From positions 11,002-75,001 of the forward strand of contig JBAYVU010000013.1 in NCBI GenBank assembly GCA_041674385.1: a stretch of DNA of 64,000 nucleotides, read 5' to 3'. This DNA comes from JACRAR01 sp041674385. GTDB taxonomy: Bacteria > Pseudomonadota > Gammaproteobacteria > Burkholderiales > Rhodocyclaceae. Shown here piece after piece: positions 24,910 to 33,567 of the stretch. The position numbers and the translations under genes were made by a program. The notes beneath the pieces are model-generated. The model was not told the origin of the DNA, did no database searches, and worked only from the letters and a program-made list of their open reading frames with translations. Within the stretch, counting starts at the first letter, position 1. Every line of letters starts with the position of its first letter.

Positions 24910-26226
24910 ATGCCGCTAGCCAGTATCGAATCGCTCGACCACGAAGGTCGCGGCATCGCCCATGTCGAGGGCAAAGCCATTTTCATCGAGGGTGCCCTAC
25001 CCGGCGAGACCGCCGAATACTCGAGCTATCGCAAGAAGCCCAGTTACGAGAAAGCGCACGCGACGGTTATCCTCAAGTCGTCCAGTCAGCGTGTCGTCCC
25101 GCGTTGCCGGCATTTCGGCGTTTGCGGCGGTTGCAGCATGCAGCACCTGCAACCGACGGCGCAGGCTGCCGCCAAGCAGCGCGTGTTGGAAGACGCCTTC
25201 TGGCATATCGCGCGACTGTATCCGGAAGAGCTTTATCCCGTGATTTACGGACCGGCCTGGGGCTATCGTTATCGTGCGCGGCTGTCGGCGCGCTTTGTGC
25301 CCAAAAAGGGCGGGGCATTGGTTGGCTTCCATGAATGCCGCAGCAGCTATGTTGCCGACATGGATAGCTGCGAGGTGCTGCCGCCGAAGATTTCGGGGTT
25401 GTTGCGTCCTTTGCGCGATCTGGTCGACGGCCTGTCGCAGCCTGAACGATTGCCGCAAATCGAGGTGTCGATCGGCGATATCGAACAGGCGGGCCAGTGT
25501 GTCCTGGTACTGCGCATCCTGCAAGCCTTGACGCCGGAAGACGAGGCGCTGCTGCGAATTTTCTCCGAGCGCCACGGCGTGGTGTTTCATCTGCAACCGG
25601 GCGGTCTCGACAGCGTCGTCTTGTTTCATCCGCCGGATGCCCCGCCGCTGGCTTATACGCTGCCGGAGTTTGGCCTTGAAATGCGCTTTGCCCCGACCGA
25701 TTTCACCCAGGTCAACCAGGCGGTCAACCGCATGCTGGTGCGTCGCGCCATGGCCCTGCTGGCGCCTCGGCCAGGGGAGAGGATTGCCGACATGTTCTGC
25801 GGCTTGGGCAATTTCACTTTGCCGATCGCGAAGGGTGGCGCCCAAGTCATTGGGGTGGAGGGCAGCCGCGTGCTGGTCGAGCGCGCCCGCGCCAATGCAC
25901 AGTTGAACGGTCTGGAGGCAAGTACCGAGTTCCGGGTTGCCAACCTGTTCGAGGCGACGCCGGAAGCGCTGGCCGACCTGGGTCGCTGCGACAAGATGTT
26001 GATCGATCCGCCGCGTGAGGGCGCCATCGCCTTGGTCAAGGCTATCGGCGGGCTGGGCGCCGCCGCGCCGGGACGCATTGTCTATGTCTCGTGCAGCCCA
26101 GCGACGCTGGCGCGTGATGCGGAGGTGCTGGTACATGAACTGGGATATCGCTTGCGCGGCGCCGGCATCGCCAACATGTTTCCGCAGACCTCGCACGTCG
26201 AATCGATTGCGCTGTTCGAAAGATAG
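24910..26226 (+). CDS. rlmD: 23S rRNA (uracil(1939)-C(5))-methyltransferase RlmD
   Basis: A 438-residue SAM-dependent methyltransferase. A TRAM domain at the N-terminus (about 1-55), a [4Fe-4S] motif with the cysteines of CRHFGVCGGC (about 67-76), and a C-terminal Rossmann domain with DMFCGLGNFTLPIA (about 295), LIDPPREGA (about 363) and the catalytic-Cys loop VSCSPATLARD (about 394). It methylates U1939 of 23S rRNA. Single gene; a bidirectional-looking hairpin lies directly behind its stop codon. Confidence 0.93.
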   Translation: MPLASIESLDHEGRGIAHVEGKAIFIEGALPGETAEYSSYRKKPSYEKAHATVILKSSSQRVVPRCRHFGVCGGCSMQHLQPTAQAAAKQRVLEDAFWHIARLYPEELYPVIYGPAWGYRYRARLSARFVPKKGGALVGFHECRSSYVADMDSCEVLPPKISGLLRPLRDLVDGLSQPERLPQIEVSIGDIEQAGQCVLVLRILQALTPEDEALLRIFSERHGVVFHLQPGGLDSVVLFHPPDAPPLAYTLPEFGLEMRFAPTDFTQVNQAVNRMLVRRAMALLAPRPGERIADMFCGLGNFTLPIAKGGAQVIGVEGSRVLVERARANAQLNGLEASTEFRVANLFEATPEALADLGRCDKMLIDPPREGAIALVKAIGGLGAAAPGRIVYVSCSPATLARDAEVLVHELGYRLRGAGIANMFPQTSHVESIALFER

Positions 26227-26248
26227 CACCGTTCTCCGGCCAGAAACG

Positions 26249-26274
26249 ACAAAGGCGACCGGAGTCGCCTTTGT
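26249..26274. terminator. Terminator hairpin between convergent rlmD and the BAX inhibitor-like gene
   Basis: Perfect 11-base stem ACAAAGGCGAC / GTCGCCTTTGT with loop CGGA. It lies 22 bases after the rlmD stop codon and 20 bases after the end of the opposite gene, so it can serve both strands. Confidence 0.78.
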
Positions 26275-26294
26275 CCCAGTTGCGGCGTTGCGGC

Positions 26295-26990
26295 TTAGTC
26301 GCGCTGGCCGGTGAATGCCATCAACAGGCTCAGCAGGTTGACGAAAATATTGTAGATATCCAAGTACACCTTGAGTGTTGCGCTGATGTAGTTGGTTTCG
26401 CCGCCTTGTACGATGCTGTTGATGTCGAAGAGAATGTAGGCGGAGAAGATGACTACCGCCAATGCCGAGATGACCAAGGACAGCAGCGGAATCTGGAAGA
26501 AGGCGTTCGCCAGCGCCGCTACCAGGATCAGGATCATGCCGGCAAACAGGAACTTGCCGATGTTGCTGAAGTCGCGCTTGGTGGTCGAGGCGATTCCCGC
26601 CAGTGTGACGAAAATGGCGCCCGTGCCGCCGGCTGCCAGCGCAATCAGCGTGCCGCCGTTGGAAAAGCCCAAGGCAACGCGCAGCAGACCCGACAACATC
26701 AGCCCCATGAAGAAAGTGAAGCCGAGCAGCAAAGCTACCCCGAGGCCGCTGTTCTTGTTCTTTTCGATGCCCCACATGAAGCCCCAGGCGATGCCGAGAA
26801 ACAGCAGAAACCCGATCACCGGGCTGCCGGCGAAGAACGAAAAGCCCACTTGAACACCGATCAATGCGCCGAGCACGGTCGGTATCATCGACAGTGCCAG
26901 CAAGAAATAAGTATTGCGCAAGACGCGATGCTGCTGCAGGGCGACGCCCTGTATTACATTGGTTTGGCCCCAACTGTGGTCTTGTTGCAT
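26295..26990 (-). CDS. BAX inhibitor-1/YccA-family membrane protein
   Basis: A 231-residue integral membrane protein with seven hydrophobic segments between about residues 30 and 228 and the family features YFLLALSMIPTVLGALIG and LFDINSIVQGGE in the last third. The family includes YccA, an inhibitor of FtsH-mediated proteolysis, and YbhL; function here is not established. It is transcribed away from rpsP and towards rlmD. Confidence 0.88.
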   Translation of the reverse strand: MQQDHSWGQTNVIQGVALQQHRVLRNTYFLLALSMIPTVLGALIGVQVGFSFFAGSPVIGFLLFLGIAWGFMWGIEKNKNSGLGVALLLGFTFFMGLMLSGLLRVALGFSNGGTLIALAAGGTGAIFVTLAGIASTTKRDFSNIGKFLFAGMILILVAALANAFFQIPLLSLVISALAVVIFSAYILFDINSIVQGGETNYISATLKVYLDIYNIFVNLLSLLMAFTGQRD

Positions 26991-27133
26991 AAGGTGTTTT
27001 CCTCCGGTGAATTAACGATCTAATGCTAAGACTAGCGGATACACATGAAAGTTTCAATGATTTATGCGTCTTTGCCGTGCGTGGTGCCGCGCCAAGCAAC
27101 CGTGCTTGGCGTGCGATGGGTTCGGCCAGTCGA

Positions 27134-27162
27134 TTGATTTTGACGGAATTTTCGCGTATATT
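27134..27162 (+). promoter_or_regulatory. Sigma-70-type promoter of the rpsP operon
   Basis: TTGATT at 27134-27139 and TATATT at 27157-27162 with an exact 17-base spacer, 48 bases before the rpsP ATG. It is the best paired promoter in the window. The rest of 26991-27210 holds no gene. Confidence 0.72.
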
Positions 27163-27210
27163 CTCCAGTCTTTCCGATTTCGGATCCCGGATTATTAGAG
27201 GTAAAGTTCA

Positions 27211-27474
27211 ATGGTTGTCATTCGTCTCGCCCGCAGCGGCGCCAAGAAGCGCCCGTTTTACAACATGGTGGTGACCGATTCGCGCAATCGCCGCGATGGC
27301 CGCTTTGTCGAGCGTATCGGTTTTTACAATCCGGTCGCTGCCGCAAACGAGCCGGGTCTGCGCGTGGATATGCAGCGCCTTGCCTACTGGCAAGGCCATG
27401 GCGCCCAACTGTCGCCGACCGCCGCCCGCCTGGTCAAACAATTCGGCGCGCCGGCTGCTGCTCAGGCTGCCTGA
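27211..27474 (+). CDS. rpsP: 30S ribosomal protein bS16
   Basis: An 87-residue protein with the bS16 opening MVVIRLARSGAKKRPFYNMV and the block GRFVERIGFYNP; length is normal. It is the first gene of rpsP-rimM-trmD-rplS, a conserved proteobacterial ribosome-biogenesis operon. A GAGG site precedes the ATG, and the good promoter at 27134 drives it. Confidence 0.97.
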   Translation: MVVIRLARSGAKKRPFYNMVVTDSRNRRDGRFVERIGFYNPVAAANEPGLRVDMQRLAYWQGHGAQLSPTAARLVKQFGAPAAAQAA

Positions 27475-27493
27475 GGTCGATCAAGCGGCAGGG

Positions 27494-28018
27494 ATGGCCC
27501 GGGGCATGATCGTCCTGGGGCGTATCGCCGGCCCTTACGGGTTGCACGGGTGGGTCAAGCTGAACGCCTATGGCGACGACTTCGACGCCTTGGGTGAAAT
27601 GCCGCAGTGGTGGTTGGGCAGCGATAGTGCGGGTGAGGTGTGGAACCCTTATGCATTGAAAGCGCTCAAGCAGCATGGCAAGGGTTGGGTGGCCAAGTTC
27701 GCCGGGGTGGATGATCGCAACGCCGCGGAAGCCATTGATGACCTTTACATCGCCGCGCCGCGCAATGCGCTGCCGAAGACCGCCGCGGACGAGTTTTACT
27801 GGGCCGATCTGGTTGGCCTGGAAGTGGTGAATATCCAGGGTGAGCGGCTGGGTAAGGTGACCAGGCTGCTTTCTGGTAGCGCACATGAAGTGCTTTGCGT
27901 GGGCGACGGCGAAGGCGGAGAAATGCAGGAACGCCTGCTGCCTTTCGTGGCGCAGGTCGTGAAAAGCGTGGATACGGCAAACGGTACGATCCGCGTCGAA
28001 TGGGGGGTCGATTGGTGA
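27494..28018 (+). CDS. rimM: Ribosome maturation factor RimM
   Basis: A 174-residue protein with the N-terminal RimM domain (ILGRIAGPYGLHGWVKLN near residues 6-24) and a C-terminal PRC barrel (from EFYWADLVGLEVVN, near 97). RimM helps assemble the head of the 30S subunit, near S19 and S13. The start at 27494 follows the rpsP stop by 19 bases; the frame is open further upstream inside rpsP but without similarity. A second in-frame ATG at 27506 is possible. The stop overlaps the trmD start codon (GTGA). Confidence 0.95.
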   Translation: MARGMIVLGRIAGPYGLHGWVKLNAYGDDFDALGEMPQWWLGSDSAGEVWNPYALKALKQHGKGWVAKFAGVDDRNAAEAIDDLYIAAPRNALPKTAADEFYWADLVGLEVVNIQGERLGKVTRLLSGSAHEVLCVGDGEGGEMQERLLPFVAQVVKSVDTANGTIRVEWGVDW

Positions 28019-28782
28019 CAACTTCGGTATCCCCCGGATTCGATGTGATCACGCTGTTTCCCGAGATGTTCACGGCGGTGACGCAGTCGGGGATTTCCCG
28101 GCGCGCGCTGGAAAACGGTTTGTGGCGGCTGAATTGCTGGAATCCGCGCGATTTTGCCGAGGACAATTACCGTAGCGTCGATGACCGGCCCTACGGTGGC
28201 GGCCCCGGCATGGTGATGTTGCCGGCGCCGCTGGAAAAGGCGATCGCCGCAGCCCAAGCCCGGCGGCGCGAGGCGGGCGAGGAAGAGGCGAAAGTGATTT
28301 ATTTTTCGCCGCAGGGCAGGACGCTGACGCATGCGCGGGTGATGCAACTGGCGCAGACAAGCGGAGCGATCCTGCTGTGCGGACGATATGAAGGCGTGGA
28401 TGAACGTTTGATCGAGCATTGCGTGGATGAGGAGATATCGCTCGGCGATTTCGTTCTCTCCGGCGGCGAGATTGCCGCGTTGGCCTTGATCGACGCGACG
28501 GTGAGACAGTTGCCGGGCGCGTTGAACGATGCCGATTCGGCGGGCGAAGAATCCTTCGTCCATGGTTTGCTGGATTGTCCGCATTACACGCGGCCCGAGG
28601 AATACCAAGGGATGCGGGTGCCGGAGGTGCTGCTCTCCGGCAACCATGAGAAGATCCGGCGCTGGCGCCTGAAACAGGCGCTGGGGCGGACCTGGCGGCG
28701 ACGGCCCGAGCTCATTGAGCAACGGCTGTTGAGCCGCGAAGAAGCAAACCTGCTGGAGGAATTTCGGCGGGAGCAGTCGTAA
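28015..28782 (+). CDS. trmD: tRNA (guanine(37)-N1)-methyltransferase TrmD
   Basis: A 255-residue SPOUT methyltransferase. The trefoil-knot signatures YGGGPGMVML (about 59-68), LLCGRYEGVDERL (about 120-132) and LSGGEIAAL (about 148-156) are all present. It methylates G37 of tRNAs for Leu, Pro and Arg to prevent frameshifting. The start is a GTG at 28015 overlapping the rimM stop codon by four bases, a translational-coupling arrangement; the longer frame has no similarity upstream. Confidence 0.96.
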   Translation: MTTSVSPGFDVITLFPEMFTAVTQSGISRRALENGLWRLNCWNPRDFAEDNYRSVDDRPYGGGPGMVMLPAPLEKAIAAAQARRREAGEEEAKVIYFSPQGRTLTHARVMQLAQTSGAILLCGRYEGVDERLIEHCVDEEISLGDFVLSGGEIAALALIDATVRQLPGALNDADSAGEESFVHGLLDCPHYTRPEEYQGMRVPEVLLSGNHEKIRRWRLKQALGRTWRRRPELIEQRLLSREEANLLEEFRREQS

Positions 28783-28927
28783 GACGGGTTCGGCGAGGAT
28801 AGAGTAAAAGCCAAGCTCGCCGTGTATCCCGAAGTCCGGGATGCCGGAGAAACTAAGCGCGCGCATCAGTGCTCTCGTCGCTGCTCTGCGCGAACGGCCA
28901 ATGGCCATGACTTGATGGAGTAATGAA
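28783..28927 (+). other. Leader of rplS between trmD and rplS
   Basis: 145 untranslated bases with several potential hairpins, for example ATCCCG/CGGGAT at 28827-28842. No gene is seen. It may be an RNA regulatory or processing site for uL19-family protein bL19 levels; no known leader motif was recognised. Confidence 0.4.
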
Positions 28928-29293
28928 ATGGATTTGATTGCACAACTCGAACAAGAAGAAATCGCCCGCTTGGGCAAGACCATCCCCGACTTTTCCCCGG
29001 GCGACACAGTCGTCGTCCAGGTGAAGGTCAAGGAAGGCACGCGCGAACGTACCCAGGCTTACGAAGGCGTGGTGATTGCCAAGCGCAACCGCGGCCTGAA
29101 TTCCAGTTTCATCGTACGCAAGATTTCCGCAGGCGAAGGCGTCGAACGTACCTTCCAGAGCTACTCGCCGCTGATCGCCGGCATCGAGGTCAAGCGCCGC
29201 GGTGCGGTGCGTCGCGCCAAGCTTTACTACTTGCGCGATCGCTCCGGCAAGTCGGCGCGCATCAAGGAAAAGCTGACCCGGCGCCAGTCCTGA
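28928..29293 (+). CDS. rplS: 50S ribosomal protein bL19
   Basis: A 121-residue protein with the conserved bL19 blocks PDFSPGDTVVVQVKVKEG, QAYEGVVIAKRNRG and RRAKLYYLRDRSGKSARIKE. It sits at the 30S-50S interface. Last gene of the rpsP operon; the ATG follows a TGGAG site. A strong hairpin terminator begins 17 bases after the stop codon. Confidence 0.97.
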   Translation: MDLIAQLEQEEIARLGKTIPDFSPGDTVVVQVKVKEGTRERTQAYEGVVIAKRNRGLNSSFIVRKISAGEGVERTFQSYSPLIAGIEVKRRGAVRRAKLYYLRDRSGKSARIKEKLTRRQS

Positions 29294-29309
29294 GCGAACG
29301 AGGGAACTC

Positions 29310-29332
29310 CGGGAGCGAGCCGCTCGCTCCCG
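29310..29332. terminator. Terminator hairpin between convergent rplS and folE2
   Basis: Ten-base perfect stem CGGGAGCGAG / CTCGCTCCCG with a three-base CCG loop. It fills the 40-base gap between the two convergent genes and can act for both; the flanking T tracts are weak. Confidence 0.75.
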
Positions 29333-29333
29333 C

Positions 29334-30140
29334 TTAAAAGGTCCGCTTGTCCATCTCGATCAGGGCGTAGGCCGAATGATTGTGGATGGACTCGAAATTT
29401 TCGGCTTCCACGATATAGGCATCGATGCGATTGTCGGCATTGAGTACGCCGGCCACGTCGCGCACGATGTCTTCGACGAACTTCGGATTGTCGTAGGCGC
29501 GCTCGGTCACATATTTCTCGTCGGGGCGCTTGAGCAGGCCATATAAATCGCAGGAAGCCTGGACTTCGACCATTTGCACGAGTTCCTCGATCCAGATGAA
29601 AGCGTTGGTCGTCGCGGTGATCGTGACATGCGAGCGCTGATTATGCGCACCACGCTCGGAGATTTTTTTTGAGCAGGGACAAAGACTGGTCGCCGGCACC
29701 ACCACCTTGGTGGTCTGGCGATATTTGCCGCCTGCGAGAATCTCGCCGACAAAGCTGACTTCATAGTCCATCAGGCTCTTGACCCGGGAGACCGGTGCCC
29801 GCTTGTTGATGAAATAAGGGAAACTCATTTCGATATGGCCGGTTTCGGCTTCCAGCCTTACCACCATATTCCGCAGCATCGATTCGAAATTTTCCACCGA
29901 TACTTCGCGCTCGTTGGTGTTGAGTATCTCGACGAAACGAGACATGTGCGTGCCCTTGAAGTTATGCGGCAGGCCGACGTACATGTTGAACACGGCGATC
30001 GTGTGCTGAACGCCGCCGCTCTTGTCGAGTACCTTGACCGGGTGGCGGATGCTCTTGATGCCGACCTGGTTGATGGGCAACTGTCGTGAATCGGCACTGT
30101 TTTGTACGTCCGGTATGGCCATAATATCCCTGCAATTCAT
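29334..30140 (-). CDS. folE2: GTP cyclohydrolase FolE2 (type IB)
   Basis: A 268-residue enzyme of the FolE2/MptA family, the zinc-independent form of GTP cyclohydrolase I that starts folate (and queuosine) synthesis. Visible features are the N-terminal AIPDVQNSADSRQLPINQVGI and the active-site region TSLCPCSKKISERGAHNQRS, including the catalytic Cys. The start at 30140 is supported by AGGAGGG six bases upstream; a second ATG at 30122 is where homology is tightest. FolE2 is often expressed under zinc limitation, but no Zur box is seen here. It follows dxs after 107 bases. Confidence 0.93.
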   Translation of the reverse strand: MNCRDIMAIPDVQNSADSRQLPINQVGIKSIRHPVKVLDKSGGVQHTIAVFNMYVGLPHNFKGTHMSRFVEILNTNEREVSVENFESMLRNMVVRLEAETGHIEMSFPYFINKRAPVSRVKSLMDYEVSFVGEILAGGKYRQTTKVVVPATSLCPCSKKISERGAHNQRSHVTITATTNAFIWIEELVQMVEVQASCDLYGLLKRPDEKYVTERAYDNPKFVEDIVRDVAGVLNADNRIDAYIVEAENFESIHNHSAYALIEMDKRTF

Positions 30141-30247
30141 GGGATGCCCTCCTAGGTTGGGTGGGAAGGTCGAGCTTCGTTGGCGATTACCTGCCGACTT
30201 AAGGCGCCCCTGTACCACCCCTATTCTAGCAATCCCGACAAAATCAA

Positions 30248-32119
30248 TCAACTATTTATTGCGAGAACCTCTTGCACGCGGTTTTTAATGCCAACAGCAT
30301 CCAGCCCGATCTGGGCAAGCAACTTTGCCGAGTCGCCGTGATCGATGAAGCGATCCGGCAAACCGAGCCGCAGCATGGGTGTGGTCAGCGCCAGTTCCTC
30401 GAGACAGCGGCTGACTTCCGTGCCTGCGCCGCCGATCAGTGCGTTTTCCTCAATGCTGACCAGCAGATCGTGGCTTTCCGCGAGCAGTTTGAGCAGGGCG
30501 CGATCGAGCGGCTTGACGAAGCGCATGTTGGCTACGGTGGCATCCAATTGTTCCGCCGCCTCGAGTGCCGGCGCCAGCATGCTGCCGAACGCCAGCAAGG
30601 CGACGCGTTGCCGGTCCTTCCTTGCGGTTTTTCTCCGGATTTCGGCCGTCCCTATCTCCAAGCCGTCGAGCGTTGCCTCGACCGGCACGCCGGGGCCGCT
30701 CCCGCGCGGATAGCGCACGGCACTTGGGCCGTTGTGATGGAAGCCCGTCGTGAGCATCTTGCGGCATTCGTTTTCGTCGCTGGGAGTCATGACCAGCATA
30801 TTGGGGATGCAGGCCAGATAACTCAAATCGAAGGCGCCATTGTGCGTTGCGCCGTCCGCACCGACGAGGCCGCTGCGGTCGATAGCCAGCAGCACCGGCA
30901 GGTTCTGCAGGGCAACGTCGTGGATCAATTGATCATAGGCGCGTTGCAGAAAGGTCGAGTAGATGGCGACGACCGGCCGCATTCCCTCGCAGGCGAGCCC
31001 TGCCGCAAAAGTCACGGCATGCTGCTCGGCTATCCCGACATCGTGGTAGCGCTCCGGATACTCCTGCGCAAAGCGCACCATGCCCGAGCCCTCGCGCATG
31101 GCCGGCGTGATGCCGATCAGCCGGTCTTCCGTTGCGGCCATGTCGCACAGCCAGTCGCCGAAGACCTGGGTGTAGGTGGGCTTGGCTGGCTGGCTTTCCT
31201 GGATGCCGCCCGCGGTATCGAATTTGGAAACGCCGTGGTACAAGATGGGATCGGCTTCCGCCAGCTTGTAGCCCTGGCCTTTGCGGGTGACGACATGAAG
31301 AAATTGCGGACCGTCGAGCAACTTCAGGTTTTCCAGGGTTGGGATCAGGGAATCGAGGTCGTGGCCATTGATCGGTCCGATATAGTTGAAGCCGAGTTCT
31401 TCAAACAGGGTTCCCGGAACGATCATGCCCTTGACATGCTCTTCGGCGCGCTTGGCGAATTCCAGCATCGACGGCACCACAGACAGCACTTTTTCACCGG
31501 CTCTGCGCGCGGCATTGAAGGAGCGCCCGGAAAACAGCCGCGCCAGGTATTTGGTGAGCGCCCCCACCGGCGGCGATATCGACATGTCATTGTCGTTGAG
31601 AATCACCAGCAGATTGGCATCGACCACGCCGGCATTGTTGAGCGCCTCGAAGGCTTGCCCGGCTGACATCGCGCCGTCGCCGATGACGGCCAGAATGCGG
31701 CGTCCTTCGCCCTTGGTGCGGGCGGCAACCGCCATCCCCAGGGCGGCCGAAATCGAGGTCGAGGAATGTCCGACGCCAAAGGTGTCGTATTCGCTTTCAG
31801 TGCGTCGCGGAAAACCGGAAACGCCATCCTGCATGCGCAATCTTGCCATGCCAGCGCGACGGCCGGTAAGTATCTTGTGCGCATAGGTCTGATGGCCGAC
31901 ATCCCAAACCAGCCGATCGTGCGGCGTGTCGAACACATAATGCAGGGCGATGGTCAGCTCGATAGTGCCGAGATTCGACGACAGGTGCCCGCCCGTCTCG
32001 GCCACCGACTTGAGCAGAAATGCCCGCAGTTCCTCGGCGAGTTGCGCCAGATCCTTGCGCTCCAGCTGACGGAGTTCGGCAGGAAAGTTGATGGTATCCA
32101 GAAGCGGCGTATCGGACAT
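30248..32119 (-). CDS. dxs: 1-deoxy-D-xylulose-5-phosphate synthase
   Basis: A 623-residue thiamine diphosphate enzyme of full normal length. The ThDP site is GDGAMSAGQAFEALNNAG (about 147-164) with NDNDMSISPPVG; the transketolase-like centre has PAMREGSGM and VGIAEQHAVTFAAGLA (about 366). It condenses pyruvate and glyceraldehyde 3-phosphate, the first step of the non-mevalonate isoprenoid pathway. It follows ispA by 21 bases, so xseB-ispA-dxs form one operon. ispH of the same pathway is at 45385. Confidence 0.97.
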   Translation of the reverse strand: MSDTPLLDTINFPAELRQLERKDLAQLAEELRAFLLKSVAETGGHLSSNLGTIELTIALHYVFDTPHDRLVWDVGHQTYAHKILTGRRAGMARLRMQDGVSGFPRRTESEYDTFGVGHSSTSISAALGMAVAARTKGEGRRILAVIGDGAMSAGQAFEALNNAGVVDANLLVILNDNDMSISPPVGALTKYLARLFSGRSFNAARRAGEKVLSVVPSMLEFAKRAEEHVKGMIVPGTLFEELGFNYIGPINGHDLDSLIPTLENLKLLDGPQFLHVVTRKGQGYKLAEADPILYHGVSKFDTAGGIQESQPAKPTYTQVFGDWLCDMAATEDRLIGITPAMREGSGMVRFAQEYPERYHDVGIAEQHAVTFAAGLACEGMRPVVAIYSTFLQRAYDQLIHDVALQNLPVLLAIDRSGLVGADGATHNGAFDLSYLACIPNMLVMTPSDENECRKMLTTGFHHNGPSAVRYPRGSGPGVPVEATLDGLEIGTAEIRRKTARKDRQRVALLAFGSMLAPALEAAEQLDATVANMRFVKPLDRALLKLLAESHDLLVSIEENALIGGAGTEVSRCLEELALTTPMLRLGLPDRFIDHGDSAKLLAQIGLDAVGIKNRVQEVLAINS

Positions 32120-32140
32120 GATGCTCAGTTTGGGCTATCG

Positions 32141-33028
32141 TCAGAAACTGCGGTCAACGATGAAATCGGTCAGTTCGCCCAGCCTTTGAGCAGTCTTGCC
32201 GAAGGGCGCCAGGGCTGCGTGGGCGGTGGCACGCAGATCGGCGGCTTTCTCCCTGGCCTGCGCGAGGCCGAGCAGGCTGACGTAAGTGGGCTTGTTTTGC
32301 GCGGCATCCTTGCCCGCGGTTTTACCCAGCGTGGCCGTATCGGCCACGCTGTCGAGGATGTCGTCGACCACCTGGAACAGCAAGCCCGCAGTCTTGGCGA
32401 AGTGATCCAGGCGGGGCAAGGCTTCGGCGGGTGCGGATGCGCCGCAATAGGCACCGAGCAGCACGGCGGCGCGGATCAGCGCACCGGTCTTATGGATGTG
32501 CATGAACTCCAGTTCTGTCAGCGACAAGGACTGCCCGACGGCGGCCAGGTCGATGGCTTGGCCGCCTGCCATGCCGCGCGAACCGCTGGCTTGCGCAAGC
32601 AGATGCAGCATTTCGATCCGGCGAACCGCATCGGCACCCGGCGGAAGCTCGGCGAGCAGCTGGAAGGCCAGGGGTTGCAAGGCATCGCCGACAAGCAGGG
32701 CGGTGGCTTCGTCGAATTCCACGTGGCAGGTGGGTTTGCCGCGGCGCAGGACATCGTCATCCATGCAGGGCAGGTCATCGTGCACCAGCGAATAGACGTG
32801 AATCAATTCCACCGCGGCGGCGGCCTTGTCCAGATGCGCCGGATCGGCGTCGGCGAGCTCGCCGGCGGCGTAACAGAGTAGCGGCCTGACGCGTTTGCCG
32901 CCGCCCAGAGCAACGTAGCGCATTGCCTGATGCAGGCGTCGCGGCGCAGTATCGACAGATGGCAGCCATCGCCCGAGGTTTTCTTCGGTGCGTCGCTGCA
33001 TGGTTTCCATCCAGGTGAAAAAATCCAT
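32141..33028 (-). CDS. ispA: Farnesyl (geranyl) diphosphate synthase IspA
   Basis: A 295-residue short-chain prenyltransferase. The first Asp-rich motif HDDLPCMDDDVLRRGKPT is near residue 82 and the second, FQVVDDILD, near 222; GGKRVRP is near 40. It makes farnesyl diphosphate from IPP and DMAPP for quinones and cell-wall lipid carriers. Seven bases separate it from xseB upstream and 21 from dxs downstream. Confidence 0.95.
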   Translation of the reverse strand: MDFFTWMETMQRRTEENLGRWLPSVDTAPRRLHQAMRYVALGGGKRVRPLLCYAAGELADADPAHLDKAAAAVELIHVYSLVHDDLPCMDDDVLRRGKPTCHVEFDEATALLVGDALQPLAFQLLAELPPGADAVRRIEMLHLLAQASGSRGMAGGQAIDLAAVGQSLSLTELEFMHIHKTGALIRAAVLLGAYCGASAPAEALPRLDHFAKTAGLLFQVVDDILDSVADTATLGKTAGKDAAQNKPTYVSLLGLAQAREKAADLRATAHAALAPFGKTAQRLGELTDFIVDRSF

Positions 33029-33035
33029 AAAGGAT

Positions 33036-33308
33036 TTACGTTTCCTGCTTGTCGTTGAAAGGCTGGTCCGCAGGCGGCTCGAATTCGCGCAAGCTGGATT
33101 TTTCGAGGATCTGCAATTTTCGTTCGGCGGCAGTCAAGGTTTCTTGGCAGTACCTGAGCAACGCTGCGCCGCGTTCGTAGGCAGCCAGCGAATCCTCCAA
33201 CGGAAGCTGGCCAGCTTCCATGTCGCGCACGATGGTTTCGATCTCGGCCAGCGCGGCTTCAAACGAGGCAGGGTGAGCAGGGTAAGTATTGCGGGCAGGT
33301 TTGACCAT
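33036..33308 (-). CDS. xseB: Exodeoxyribonuclease VII small subunit
   Basis: A 90-residue protein with the XseB core FEAALAEIETIVRDMEAGQLPLEDSLAAYERG, which forms the helical hairpin that binds XseA. The C-terminal 20 residues are charged and family-variable. Exonuclease VII degrades single-stranded DNA. First gene of the xseB-ispA-dxs operon. Confidence 0.93.
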   Translation of the reverse strand: MVKPARNTYPAHPASFEAALAEIETIVRDMEAGQLPLEDSLAAYERGAALLRYCQETLTAAERKLQILEKSSLREFEPPADQPFNDKQET

Positions 33309-33414
33309 TTATCAAGATGCCGAACAGGTTTCGGCGCAATCCAGTCGCCAACCAATATAATTATACTCGTCGGTTTCAGGATTCCGACGTCTTGTCGGAC
33401 TGTAGGTTGGGAGA

Positions 33415-33516
33415 TATGCCAGACATCATCGAAATGACTCATTCGGCTGCAAGTCTCGTGCTGATGGAAGACAGCATGCCGTACTTCCAAGAAACCTGCC
33501 GGCGCAGCATCGTTTG
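33415..33516 (+). CDS. Possible small ORF in the xseB / DMT-transporter gap
   Basis: A 33-codon ORF beginning MPDIIEMTHSAASL and ending RRSIV, preceded by GGGAG. It lies in the 259-base gap 33309-33567. I recognise no family. The surrounding sequence includes TATAAT-like AT-rich DNA at 33354-33366, a candidate for the divergent promoters. The ORF could be real or chance. Confidence 0.25.
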
Positions 33517-33567
33517 AATCTTATTTCCGACACGAGGTGCGGGCGCCAGCCCGCTCAACGCCCCTAA

